Shown piece after piece: positions 8,935 through 17,706 of a stretch of DNA of 64,000 bases. Made by a program: the position numbers and the translations under genes. Origin of the DNA: Lachnospiraceae bacterium (GTDB lineage: Bacteria > Bacillota > Clostridia > Lachnospirales > Lachnospiraceae); assembly GCA_009774535.1 (NCBI GenBank), contig VSNY01000003.1, forward strand, positions 1 to 64,000, written 5' to 3'. How positions within the stretch are numbered: position 1 is the first letter of the stretch; each line of letters opens with the position of its first letter. The notes under the pieces were generated by a model that searched no databases, was not told the origin of the DNA, and worked only from the letters and a program-made list of their open reading frames with translations.

Positions 8935-10506
8935 TTATTCTGTAAAATCTTCGTACTCGATTTCTGTATGAATCATCTGTTCCAGATCCACGTAAGATTG
9001 TTCAAATGACTGCCCGGTATCATTATATTTGATCTGCACCTGCACTTCTTTCCCGATACTGCGCGAAATACTGTCCGTAATCTCCTGCATCCGCTGTTCC
9101 TCCGACAACATTTCACTCAAAATCGGATCGTCCATAACAATCAGAAGCACATCCCCTTCTCCCAAACTCAGACGTGCTTTGCGTACAAACACGCCTAGTG
9201 AATTCGGCATCTGTGCCACAATGCCGCGCCAGTTTTCCACTACGCTGCGGATATCATCTGAAACTGCCTTGGGCAGCGCCAGCTTTTCTGATACTGCTGC
9301 CGCAGACGGCTCTGCCGTCACCGTTGGCGCAGGGACCGCGGGTTGGAATACGCCTTCTTCCATCTTTTTTTCCAGCTGCGCCAGCCGGGAAAGAATCGAA
9401 CTGTAATCTTCCTCCATCTGCGGCCGACACAGCTTGATGACTGCAATTTCTATTAAAATCCGCTTTTGTGTAGAAAAGCGCACCTGATTAGACAATTCGG
9501 AGAAAATCCGGATATACCGCATCAGTTCCGTGCTGTCCGCCATTTTGCATTCTTCTTTGAACCGTGCGAGCTGATCGCTGGAAATATCCAGGAAATCTTC
9601 CAGATCCTGCGAACTTTGCAGTAAAAGCAGGTTTCTCAGATACCATGTAAAATCATTGACAAACTGACTTAAATCTCTGCCGTCCGTGACCAGCTCTTCC
9701 ATCTGCCGCATTGCCGCGGCAACATCGTTGCCAATCACAGCGCCAAACATCTTGGAAAACCGTTCGGTATCCACGGTTCCCAATACCTCCAGCACATGAT
9801 CGTACGTAAGCTTCTGGCCCATATAAAATGCCATACATTGGTCCAGCAGGCTAAGCGCGTCACGCATCGCGCCGTCTGCCGCTTTTGCAAGATAGCGCAC
9901 CGCTTTTTCTTCTGCTTCGGCATGCTCCTGTTCCAGCAGTTCCTGCAGTCTTTCTGCGATAATATCTGTCGAAATACGACGAAAATCATATCTTTGACAT
10001 CTTGACAGGATCGTGATCGGTATCTTATGAGCTTCTGTCGTAGCCAGAATAAAAATCACATAAGAAGGCGGTTCTTCCAGTGTTTTCAGCAACGCATTAA
10101 ACGCACCGATCGACAGCATATGGACTTCGTCGATAATATATACTCTATAGTTTCCCTCGGTAGGTGCATAAGTCACTTCCTCGCGGATTTCACGGATATT
10201 GTCAACCCCGTTATTGGAAGCTGCGTCAATTTCGATCACATTCATCGAATTTCCGGATGCAATTGCCTGGCAGGATGCGCATTCCCCGCAAGGGCTTCCG
10301 TTCCTCGGATGTTCACAATTGACTGCCTTGGCAAATATTTTTGCAATCGTTGTCTTTCCTGTTCCCCTCGTTCCACAGAACAGATAAGCATGTCCGATAC
10401 GCTTGTTTTCAATCTGGTTGCGGATCGTCGTTACAATCGCATCCTGTCCCTTTACATCTGTAAAATTCTGTGGCCGGTATTTTCGGTAGAGCGCTGTATA
10501 GGACAT
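8935..10506 (-). CDS. dnaX: DNA polymerase III gamma/tau subunit
   Basis: A protein of 523 residues, the clamp-loader ATPase of the replicative polymerase. It shows YRPQNFTDVKGQ, Walker A GTRGTGKTTIAKIFAKAVNC, a four-Cys zinc module (C...CGECASC), Walker B YIIDEVHML and sensor ATTEAHKIP. The lid and domain III follow, then an Ala/Pro/Val-rich linker near residue 375 and a C-terminal tau-like domain. A strong AGGAGG ribosome site precedes the ATG. No slippery A-run of the type used in E. coli to make gamma was seen. Confidence 0.96.
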   Translation of the reverse strand: MSYTALYRKYRPQNFTDVKGQDAIVTTIRNQIENKRIGHAYLFCGTRGTGKTTIAKIFAKAVNCEHPRNGSPCGECASCQAIASGNSMNVIEIDAASNNGVDNIREIREEVTYAPTEGNYRVYIIDEVHMLSIGAFNALLKTLEEPPSYVIFILATTEAHKIPITILSRCQRYDFRRISTDIIAERLQELLEQEHAEAEEKAVRYLAKAADGAMRDALSLLDQCMAFYMGQKLTYDHVLEVLGTVDTERFSKMFGAVIGNDVAAAMRQMEELVTDGRDLSQFVNDFTWYLRNLLLLQSSQDLEDFLDISSDQLARFKEECKMADSTELMRYIRIFSELSNQVRFSTQKRILIEIAVIKLCRPQMEEDYSSILSRLAQLEKKMEEGVFQPAVPAPTVTAEPSAAAVSEKLALPKAVSDDIRSVVENWRGIVAQMPNSLGVFVRKARLSLGEGDVLLIVMDDPILSEMLSEEQRMQEITDSISRSIGKEVQVQIKYNDTGQSFEQSYVDLEQMIHTEIEYEDFTE

Positions 10507-10630
10507 AAAATCGCTGACCTCCTGATAAAATCATAAATCGTTTTCATTTGCAAATAAGCATATTTAAATAAGCGTATTTAAAATGTGCTGTTTTTCCATT
10601 CTATCATATAACGCGAGATTATGCAAAACG

Positions 10631-10677
10631 AAAAAACTGCCGCACATTCGCTGATAATTACAGCAAATGCGCAGCAG
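10631..10677 (-). terminator. Terminator after the phosphofructokinase gene
   Basis: A 17-base stem (10637-10653 with 10661-10677) closed by several G-U pairs, loop TAATTAT, followed on the minus strand by TTTTTTCG. It lies 20 bases after the stop of pfkA and upstream of dnaX. Confidence 0.85.
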
Positions 10678-10697
10678 ATTGTTACGTACAAAAATTG

Positions 10698-11771
10698 CTA
10701 ATCTCCAAAACTGATTCCTGTCAGCTTCGCTTCCCGGACAATTTGTGCATTCGGATCAACCGTCTTTAATTTACCAGCCACATTCTCTAACGGAACACGT
10801 CTGACTTCATTATTCACCATTGCAATCATATGACCAAAATCTTTTTCCAGAATCGCCTTTGCGCCTTCCGCGCCAAGTCTTGTACAAAGAACACGGTCAT
10901 AAGGCGTCGGGCTGCCGCCGCGCTGTGTATGGCCAGGCACGGTAACACGTACTTCACTGCCCAGCTTGTCACCGATTTTTGCCGCAATCTCATAAGAAAC
11001 AGACGGATACGGAGATTTTTCCATTTTCTTCTTATATTCTTTTTTAGATAATTTCGCATCTTCCTTAGAAATCGCACCTTCCGCAACTGCAAGAATCGTA
11101 AAGCCTTTTCCAGCTTTTGTACGATGCTCAATCGCGCCGACTACCTTCTTAATATCATAAGGAATCTCCGGCAGCAAAATAATATCCGCGCCGCCTGCCA
11201 ATCCTGCATACAATGTCAGCCAGCCAACCTTATGTCCCATAACCTCAATAATAAAGACACGATTATGTGACGCCGCTGTTGTATGAATGCAGTCAATCGC
11301 ATCTGTTGCAATATTGATCGCACTCTGAAATCCAAATGTGACATCTGTGCCGAAGATATCATTGTCAATCGTCTTAGGCAAATGGATTACATTTAATCCT
11401 TCTTCGCGAAGTAAATTCGCTGTTTTTTGTGTGCCGTTCCCGCCAAGAATTACGATGCAATCCAGATTTAATTTGTAGTAATTCTGCTTCATGGCTTCTA
11501 CTTTGTCCAGGCCGTTTTCATCCGGTGTACGCATCAGCTTAAATGGCTGACGGGAAGAACCTAAAATTGTTCCGCCTTTTGTCAGGATACCCGAAAAATC
11601 TGATGATGTAAGCAATCGGTAATTCCCGTAGATCAGACCTTTGTAGCCATCCAAAAATCCATAAATCTCCAAATCATCAACATTAGAACTTAATCCTTTT
11701 GCAACGCCTCTCATTGCAGCATTCAAAGCCTGACAGTCGCCGCCGCTTGTAAGCATACCCACTCTGAGCAT
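10698..11771 (-). CDS. pfkA: 6-phosphofructokinase, mixed Gly/Lys active-site type
   Basis: A protein of 357 residues from the ATG at 11771 (MLRVGMLTSGGDCQALNAAM); the longer in-frame start lacks a ribosome site. It phosphorylates fructose 6-phosphate in glycolysis. Visible motifs: GGDCQALN, ILGGNGTQKTA, LPKTIDNDI, MGHKVGWL, PGHTQRGG. The residue after GGN is Gly, as in ATP-dependent enzymes, while the TIDND motif is preceded by Lys, as in PPi-dependent enzymes. This Gly/Lys mix is known in some actinobacterial ATP-dependent PFKs, so ATP is the likelier donor but not proven. The gene is monocistronic, between a consensus promoter and a terminator. Confidence 0.93.
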   Translation of the reverse strand: MLRVGMLTSGGDCQALNAAMRGVAKGLSSNVDDLEIYGFLDGYKGLIYGNYRLLTSSDFSGILTKGGTILGSSRQPFKLMRTPDENGLDKVEAMKQNYYKLNLDCIVILGGNGTQKTANLLREEGLNVIHLPKTIDNDIFGTDVTFGFQSAINIATDAIDCIHTTAASHNRVFIIEVMGHKVGWLTLYAGLAGGADIILLPEIPYDIKKVVGAIEHRTKAGKGFTILAVAEGAISKEDAKLSKKEYKKKMEKSPYPSVSYEIAAKIGDKLGSEVRVTVPGHTQRGGSPTPYDRVLCTRLGAEGAKAILEKDFGHMIAMVNNEVRRVPLENVAGKLKTVDPNAQIVREAKLTGISFGD

Positions 11772-11822
11772 TTTGATGCAACCTCTCTTTCTCCTGATCT
11801 TGTATAACAATTAGTCCTTTCT

Positions 11823-11852
11823 ATTATAAATTATACGTCATTGGGCTGTCAA
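11823..11852 (-). promoter_or_regulatory. Sigma-A promoter of pfkA
   Basis: Minus strand: -35 TTGACA (11852-11847), 18-base spacer, -10 TATAAT (11828-11823). Both hexamers are perfect. Start of transcription would be near 11816, giving a short leader of about 45 bases. Nothing recognised as an operator. Confidence 0.8.
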
Positions 11853-11979
11853 CAGAAAAGAATTCCAAAATTTTACTGGAATGGATAGCAATATGGAAAG
11901 AACTGTGCTACAATAAATGCGGAAATAATAAACAAGATTCATTCTAATAATTTGAATATCGCCATACGGAGTTAATATT

Positions 11980-13602
11980 ATGGAGAACTATACCATCCTT
12001 CTGGTAGACGACGAAGAAGAAGTCATCCAGGCAATTATGAAAAAAATCCACTGGGAAAGCCTCGGCTTTTCTGTGATCGGCTATGCCTGCAACGGTGTCA
12101 AGGCATTAGAAATGGTCGAGGAAAGTCAGCCGGACGTCGTTATGACAGATATCAAAATGCCGTATATGGATGGCATGGAACTGGCGCACCGGATCAAAGC
12201 AGAATATCCGGCAACCAAGCTTTTGCTTTTTACCGGCTTTGACGAATTTGAATACGCAAAAGAAGCGGTGCATCTGGAAGTTGAGGAATATATTCTGAAA
12301 CCTGTTAACGCCGCGGAGCTTAAGCATGTGTTTACACAGCTGAAAGTAAAGCTGGATCAGGAAATCAGTGAAAAACGAAATGTAGAAATTCTGCAGAAAT
12401 ATTATATGGAATCGCTGCCGCTGCTGCAGGCGGATTTTTATGTCGCTTTAATCGAAGGGCGGATTCAGGAAGAAGAAATACCAAAATACCTTTCTGATTA
12501 CCAGCTTTCTTTTCCAGGGCCTTTTTTTAGCTGTCTCGTGATACACACGTCTTCCTGCCAGATGCCGGCAGATATGAATCCGCTGCTTTTGTCAACTTCT
12601 GTCAAAAAACAGGCCAAAGAACATCTGGCGGAAAAATGGCAGGCGAAATGCTTTTCTTATTTAGACCATACTATATTTATAGCTCAGCTAAAACAAGCAT
12701 CCTTGATTTCTGAACTGACGGATGAATGCGACCGTTTCTGCAAATATGCCCGCCGGATGATCGGCGCGGTTGTTACGATCGGAGTCGGACAAGTATGCAG
12801 TAAGATTCTGGAACTGGCGCAGTCCTATGGCAGTGCCAGAGAGGCCGTTTCTTACCGCAGCATCTATGGTTCTTCCCGGGCAATTAACCGTCTCGAAGTC
12901 GTTCCGCAAAAGGTGGGAAAATCTGATCTTGCTAATGAAGAAGATCTTGCTAATTTACTGAAAATCATCCGGCTGGGCACACAGGAAGAAGTGGGGCAGG
13001 CTGCCCATAAATACCTGGATCACACATTTTATCCGGAAAAAACGCTGCAGCAATATCATATCGACATTATGGAACTGCTCTGTGCATTGTACCGATTTTC
13101 CGTAAACCATGATATTACGTCGGATGATTTTTCCGGGGATATGCGCAGCCTGTATAACAGACTGCTGGATTTGGAGCCGGAGGCATTTGCGGAATGGCTG
13201 GTCGGCATCTGCCTTTCCTTCCGTGAGATGATCATTCATGTGCGAAACAGCTCTACCAAATCATTTGTATCCAGAGCAGAGGAATATGTACATCAAAATT
13301 ACGGGAATGAAGCGCTGTCACTGGATTGTATCTGCGAGGCTCTGGGTGTCTCCAATTCCTACTTTTCTACGATTTTTAAAAAGGAGATCGGCAGTTCTTT
13401 TATCAGCTACCTGACAGATTACCGGATGGACCGGGCTGCATCACTGCTGATTGAAACAAATGAAAAAAGTTATATGATCGCAAAAAAAGTGGGATATTCT
13501 GATCCGAATTATTTTAGTTATGTGTTTAAAAGGCGGTTTGGCGTTTCACCTTCCAAATACAGAACAGAACACGCTTTCGCAGTTCCCGGAGATCAATCAT
13601 GA
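11980..13602 (+). CDS. YesN-type response regulator (receiver plus AraC-type DNA-binding domain)
   Basis: A protein of 540 residues. Residues 1-125 are a receiver domain: acidic pocket LLVDDEEEV, phospho-acceptor Asp in VVMTDIKMPYMDGMEL, Thr/Lys positions in LLFTGF and YILKPV. A long linker region (about 130-420) has no clear family. The last 100 residues hold two helix-turn-helix units of the AraC family (LDCICEALGVSNSYFSTIFK and IAKKVGYSDPNYFSYVFKRR). Its stop overlaps the start of the histidine kinase gene by 4 bases. Context suggests it controls sugar uptake, most simply the adjacent Mgl-type transporter. Confidence 0.9.
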   Translation: MENYTILLVDDEEEVIQAIMKKIHWESLGFSVIGYACNGVKALEMVEESQPDVVMTDIKMPYMDGMELAHRIKAEYPATKLLLFTGFDEFEYAKEAVHLEVEEYILKPVNAAELKHVFTQLKVKLDQEISEKRNVEILQKYYMESLPLLQADFYVALIEGRIQEEEIPKYLSDYQLSFPGPFFSCLVIHTSSCQMPADMNPLLLSTSVKKQAKEHLAEKWQAKCFSYLDHTIFIAQLKQASLISELTDECDRFCKYARRMIGAVVTIGVGQVCSKILELAQSYGSAREAVSYRSIYGSSRAINRLEVVPQKVGKSDLANEEDLANLLKIIRLGTQEEVGQAAHKYLDHTFYPEKTLQQYHIDIMELLCALYRFSVNHDITSDDFSGDMRSLYNRLLDLEPEAFAEWLVGICLSFREMIIHVRNSSTKSFVSRAEEYVHQNYGNEALSLDCICEALGVSNSYFSTIFKKEIGSSFISYLTDYRMDRAASLLIETNEKSYMIAKKVGYSDPNYFSYVFKRRFGVSPSKYRTEHAFAVPGDQS

Positions 13603-15440
13603 ACATCAAATGGAACGATTCAGCATATTTGGAAAAGTTAAAGCCACAAAAAATCCAGTCATCCATTATGGCTGCATTTACCTTTATTTCTATTTCTATT
13701 ATGCTGATTCTTGGAATTGTGATGTATTTTCGGTTTTCCGCCTCTTCCCGTCAGGCGATTATCCAGAACACGCAAAAGCTGATGGAACAGACCGGAGAGA
13801 CGTTGGAAGATTATCTGGGCAGCATGCGGCAGATCTCAGACGCGGTCTATTACAACGTGATCAAAGAACATAACATCGCTGCTCAGGAAAATCAAATGCA
13901 GCAGGGAATGAACCTCTTATATGAAGCAAACCGAAGCAGGCTGCGCAGCATCGCTATTTATAACAGTTCTGGCAGCCTGATCGCCGCAGAACCGGTTGCC
14001 CTGCAAAAAGAAGACCCGGATGTAACAAAACAAGGATGGTATGAGAAAGCGGTCAGCGATACAGCGAATATGCATTTTTCCACGCCTCATATCCAAAACT
14101 TGTTTGACGACCATACCAGACGGTATTACTGGGTTATTTCCCTCAGCCGCGTAGTAGAACTGACCGATCACGGAGTTCCTACGACGGGCGTTTTGCTTGT
14201 AGATATGGACTATTCCGGCATCTCACGCATGATGCAGAAAATCAACGCATCCGAAAACGGACAATATTACTATCTGTGTGACAGCAACGGCCGCATGATC
14301 TACCACAAGCAGCAGGCACAGATCCGTAAAGGCTTTTCCAGTGAAAACAGCGTGAAAGCAGCCGCATATAAAGATGGCATCTATGACGATACGTTTGAAG
14401 GCAGCAGGCGGAAGATGATTGTCAATACGATCAGCTATACCGGATGGAAACTGGTCGGCATTATTCCGGATGCTACATTTACACATGGAATGTTTGATAT
14501 CCGCTATTTTATTGTAATGCTGATCCTGCTTATGGCTATGATGCTGGCTGTCATTAACCGAGTAATTACCGACAGGATTTCCAGCCCTGTATTAAAGCTG
14601 CAGCAATCGGTGATCAAATATGAAGCAGGTGAAAAACCTGAGATCTATATCGGCGGTTCCCAGGAAATCCGGCATCTTGGCTATGCGATCCAGCGCTCAT
14701 ATGAGCAGATCGACGTATTGATGCACAAAATTGTTCTGGAGCAGAACGAAAGGCGCAAAAGCGAACTGGAAGCGCTGCAAAGTCAGATCAATCCGCACTT
14801 TTTATACAATACACTGGATTCCATTACATGGATGATCGAAGGAAAACGCAACGATGAAGCTGTCTTTATGATCTCAGAATTAGCGAAACTCTTTCGGATC
14901 AGCCTTTCCAAAGGACGTACGATTATCAGTATCAAAGATGAACTGCAGCATGCAAAAAGCTATATGAATATCCAAAAAATCCGGTATAAAAATCATTTTT
15001 CCGTCACCTTTGAAGCAGATCCGGCTCTGTATGCCTGCTGTACCGTCAAGCTGATCTTACAGCCAATACTTGAAAATGCGATTAACTACGGCGTCGGAGG
15101 TATGGATGAGGATGACGGCGGACAAATCCGGATAACCGGAAGACTGGAACACGGAATGGCTATCCTTTCCGTCACAGATAATGGAGTCGGCATGTCCTCC
15201 AGCGAGGTAGATCTTCTTTTGACCGACAGTAACCGCATCCATAAGCAAGGCTCCGGCGTCGGTCTTGTAAATGTCAATAACCGTATCCGTATCCTTTTTG
15301 GACCGCAATACGGACTCAGCGTACAAAGCGAACCGGACGAAGGAACCACCGTATCCATCTGCATTCCAGCCATTCCCTATTCCGAAGAAAACCAAAAAAA
15401 TCTTGAAAAAGGACATTTGCGAAACGAAAAATCAGAATAA
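13599..15440 (+). CDS. YesM-type sensor histidine kinase
   Basis: A protein of 613 residues. A membrane segment near 25-45 (FTFISISIMLILGIVMYF) and another near 303-323 (FIVMLILLMAMMLAVI) bracket an extracellular sensor of about 255 residues, likely of the Cache type. Then HAMP, a His_kinase domain with the phospho-acceptor in SQINPHFLYNTLDSITWMI, and an ATPase domain (LQPILENAINYGV, VTDNGVGM, GSGVGLVNVNNRI). It overlaps the response regulator by 4 bases and is followed 19 bases later by a membrane-anchored sugar-binding protein, which may supply the ligand signal. Confidence 0.9.
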   Translation: MNIKWNDSAYLEKLKPQKIQSSIMAAFTFISISIMLILGIVMYFRFSASSRQAIIQNTQKLMEQTGETLEDYLGSMRQISDAVYYNVIKEHNIAAQENQMQQGMNLLYEANRSRLRSIAIYNSSGSLIAAEPVALQKEDPDVTKQGWYEKAVSDTANMHFSTPHIQNLFDDHTRRYYWVISLSRVVELTDHGVPTTGVLLVDMDYSGISRMMQKINASENGQYYYLCDSNGRMIYHKQQAQIRKGFSSENSVKAAAYKDGIYDDTFEGSRRKMIVNTISYTGWKLVGIIPDATFTHGMFDIRYFIVMLILLMAMMLAVINRVITDRISSPVLKLQQSVIKYEAGEKPEIYIGGSQEIRHLGYAIQRSYEQIDVLMHKIVLEQNERRKSELEALQSQINPHFLYNTLDSITWMIEGKRNDEAVFMISELAKLFRISLSKGRTIISIKDELQHAKSYMNIQKIRYKNHFSVTFEADPALYACCTVKLILQPILENAINYGVGGMDEDDGGQIRITGRLEHGMAILSVTDNGVGMSSSEVDLLLTDSNRIHKQGSGVGLVNVNNRIRILFGPQYGLSVQSEPDEGTTVSICIPAIPYSEENQKNLEKGHLRNEKSE

Positions 15441-15459
15441 AAGATTGGAATAAAACAAT

Positions 15460-16434
15460 ATGAAGCATAACAGAAAATGGTTTTTTACCGTTGAGACAGT
15501 TTTAGCCGCATGCATTTTCATTCTGGCCATTCAGATGATTGTTGAAAAAAGATCCGATCACCCTCCCAAGATCTCTGTCATTATACCAGATTCCGAAAAC
15601 CATCACTGGTCAGCCTTCCGCTACGGGCTTAAAATGGCAGCGCAGGATACCGGATCGGAACTGCTGATCGTCAGTACCGGAAAGAATCTGACCGCGGAGG
15701 AAGAGCTGGAACTGATCAGCCAGGAAATCGAACAGGATACGCAGGCCGTCATTCTTCAGCCCATGCCCGGGGCTGACTTTGATCAAAAGCTAAAAAAACT
15801 GGAAAAAAAGATTCCGATTATGCTGGTAAAAGATACCGTATCCCAAAATCTCCCGGAAGCAACACTTCCAGTCGCACAACCGGATCAAGAAGCCATGGGC
15901 AGAGCGCTGGCAGAGCAACTATTGGAAGATTACAATCAGAACCTGTCAGGAAAAACGATTGGAATCCTGCTGGAAGCAGAAGCATTTCCAGCACTGGCAA
16001 GCCGTATGAAAGGCTTGAAAGATACATTAAAAGACACGGGCGCTGTATTTTCCTGGACAGCATCACTTTCATTGGAAGAACCAAAGCAAAGCAGCCTGAA
16101 AAACAAAAAACAAACAGATCTTGTTATTGCACTTGATAACCATAGTCTTACTGCCGCCGCCGAATGCGCTGCGGCTAATGATCTGCACGGAGCCTTAGTA
16201 TATGGTATAGGAAATTCTACCGAAGCAATTTACTTTTTGGACAACCGTATTGTAGAATGCCTGATCGTTCCGGATGAATTCAGTATGGGATATCAAAGCC
16301 TAAAAGAGTTGGCAGAACATTGCGGGAAACGTTTCCACAAAATGCAAAGTGTAAAAGTTACCTATTATGTATTTCGCCAAGAGACATTATATTCCGAAAA
16401 AAACCAGGAAATCCTATTTACGATGAGCCAGTAA
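15460..16434 (+). CDS. Membrane-anchored periplasmic-binding-protein-like sensor component
   Basis: A protein of 324 residues with one N-terminal membrane anchor (about residues 9-28) rather than a lipobox, followed by a type I periplasmic-binding fold (KISVIIPDSENHHWSAFRYG, AVILQPMPGADFDQKL, LVIALDNHSLTAAAECAA). It lies 19 bases after the histidine kinase. In clostridia, membrane-anchored binding proteins such as XylFII deliver sugar signals to LytS/YesM-type kinases, and I infer the same job here. It could instead feed a transporter, but no permease gene follows directly. The last bases belong to a tandem duplication that extends into the next gene's leader. Confidence 0.7.
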   Translation: MKHNRKWFFTVETVLAACIFILAIQMIVEKRSDHPPKISVIIPDSENHHWSAFRYGLKMAAQDTGSELLIVSTGKNLTAEEELELISQEIEQDTQAVILQPMPGADFDQKLKKLEKKIPIMLVKDTVSQNLPEATLPVAQPDQEAMGRALAEQLLEDYNQNLSGKTIGILLEAEAFPALASRMKGLKDTLKDTGAVFSWTASLSLEEPKQSSLKNKKQTDLVIALDNHSLTAAAECAAANDLHGALVYGIGNSTEAIYFLDNRIVECLIVPDEFSMGYQSLKELAEHCGKRFHKMQSVKVTYYVFRQETLYSEKNQEILFTMSQ

Positions 16435-16506
16435 TTTCGCTGCAAAAAACAACATGAGGCATAAGATGAGCCAGTAATTTCGCTGCAAAAACAACATGAG
16501 GCATAA
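16422..16506 (+). repeat. Tandem duplication (43 + 42 bases) across a gene junction
   Basis: Copy 1 (16422-16464) starts GATGAGCCAGTAATTTCGCT and ends CATGAGGCATAA; copy 2 (16465-16506) is identical except for one missing A in the A-run. The unit contains the last codons and stop of the upstream gene plus the ribosome site of the downstream gene. As a result a 7-codon minicistron (ATG at 16454, stop at 16477) sits between the two genes. Confidence 0.9.
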
Positions 16507-16507
16507 A

Positions 16508-17563
16508 ATGAAAATAAACAAAACAAAAATACACAGGATCATACTCGCAGTCACTCTATTATCATTGGTCTCCTGCAGCAGCCCGCAGCCTGACACACCG
16601 CAAAAAGCCCGTGTAGGTGTGGCCTGTTATAACCAGAGTGATACTTATATCAGACAATTGACCGACTGCCTTAGAGATCAGTTCGACCAATTAACAAACG
16701 ATCAGCTGGATCTTACCATGACGCTGCGTGATGCAGCTGGTTCCCAGCGCAACCAGGATGATCAGGTAAAAGAACTGCTGGATGCAGGGTGCAGCATACT
16801 GTGCGTCAATCTTGCAGACCGTGCCGACCCGTCAGAAATTATAGATCTTGCCAGAGATCACAAAGTACCAATCATTTTTTTCAATCGTGAGCCGGTGGCC
16901 GAAGATCTGATGCAGTGGGATCAGCTCTATTATGTCGGCGCAGACGCCAAGCAGGCAGGCAGAATGCAGGGAGAACTGGCGGCGGCTGCTATTCTGTCCA
17001 ATGCGCAGGCAGACCGCAATCATGATGGCAAAATTCAGTATGTGGTGCTGGAAGGCGAACCTGGACACCAGGATACCATTATACGAACCGAATATGCCGT
17101 TAATACGTTAAAAAACATGGGTATCCAGCTCGAAAAATTAAGCTGCCAAATTGCAAACTGGAACCGCGCGCAAGCGCAAAACCGTATGATGCAGCTGATC
17201 AGCCAGCATCAGAATCAAATTGAACTTGTATTGGCAAATAATGACGATATGGCGTTGGGAGCAATCGATGCGTATAAAAAACTGAATGTTACAGAATCGG
17301 TACTGCCTTTATTTTTTGGAATCGACGGCACGGATGTTGGATTGAAAGCGGTTGCAGATGGCGAACTGAGCGCGACAGTCTATAATTATAAAGAAGCTCA
17401 GGCTGCATCTATTGCAAAGCTGGCTGTAGCGCTGATCTCAGGTCAAGGGATCGAAGAAATTGAATTTAAGGATGAAAAGTATATTTATTTACCGCATTTT
17501 AAAGTTACCGCAGATCATGTGGAGAAATTTATAAGCTACATTGATACAATTGAGGATAAATAA
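16508..17563 (+). CDS. Galactose/glucose-binding lipoprotein (MglB-like, canonical domain order)
   Basis: A protein of 351 residues. The ATG at 16508 has GAGG 6 bases upstream, better than the ATG at 16496. Signal peptide ends in the lipobox LVSC (Cys 23). The mature protein follows the E. coli galactose-binding protein in order: VGVACYNQSDTYI, CVNLADRADP, VPIIFFNREP, YYVGADAKQAG, calcium loop DRNHDGKIQ, EGEPGHQDTIIRTEY, ANWNRAQAQ (stacking Trp), ANNDDMALGA, FGIDGTDVG. It is last in the two-component gene group and may act as a sensor partner or an alternative binding protein. It converges on mglC across an 11-base hairpin. Confidence 0.85.
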   Translation: MKINKTKIHRIILAVTLLSLVSCSSPQPDTPQKARVGVACYNQSDTYIRQLTDCLRDQFDQLTNDQLDLTMTLRDAAGSQRNQDDQVKELLDAGCSILCVNLADRADPSEIIDLARDHKVPIIFFNREPVAEDLMQWDQLYYVGADAKQAGRMQGELAAAAILSNAQADRNHDGKIQYVVLEGEPGHQDTIIRTEYAVNTLKNMGIQLEKLSCQIANWNRAQAQNRMMQLISQHQNQIELVLANNDDMALGAIDAYKKLNVTESVLPLFFGIDGTDVGLKAVADGELSATVYNYKEAQAASIAKLAVALISGQGIEEIEFKDEKYIYLPHFKVTADHVEKFISYIDTIEDK

Positions 17564-17639
17564 TAACAGTACAGACCATCTATAAAACTATTATATATTA
17601 TATTTAAATCAAACATCGTGAATTGCTTGCATCATTTAC

Positions 17640-17673
17640 GGCCTGGTTATTGCTGATCTTCCATAACCAGGCC
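17640..17673. terminator. Hairpin between convergent genes
   Basis: GGCCTGGTTAT pairs perfectly with ATAACCAGGCC (11 bases) around a 12-base loop. On the plus strand it is followed after six bases by ATTTTTC, so it probably ends transcripts from 16508-17563; it may also slow those from mglC. T-runs are weak on the minus side. Confidence 0.6.
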
Positions 17674-17706
17674 GCTCACAATTTTTCATTATACTGCTAT
17701 ATTCAT

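Noticed and set aside
10027..10536. 169-codon frame antisense to dnaX
   Set aside because: Shadow of dnaX; Cys/Arg-rich composition without motifs.
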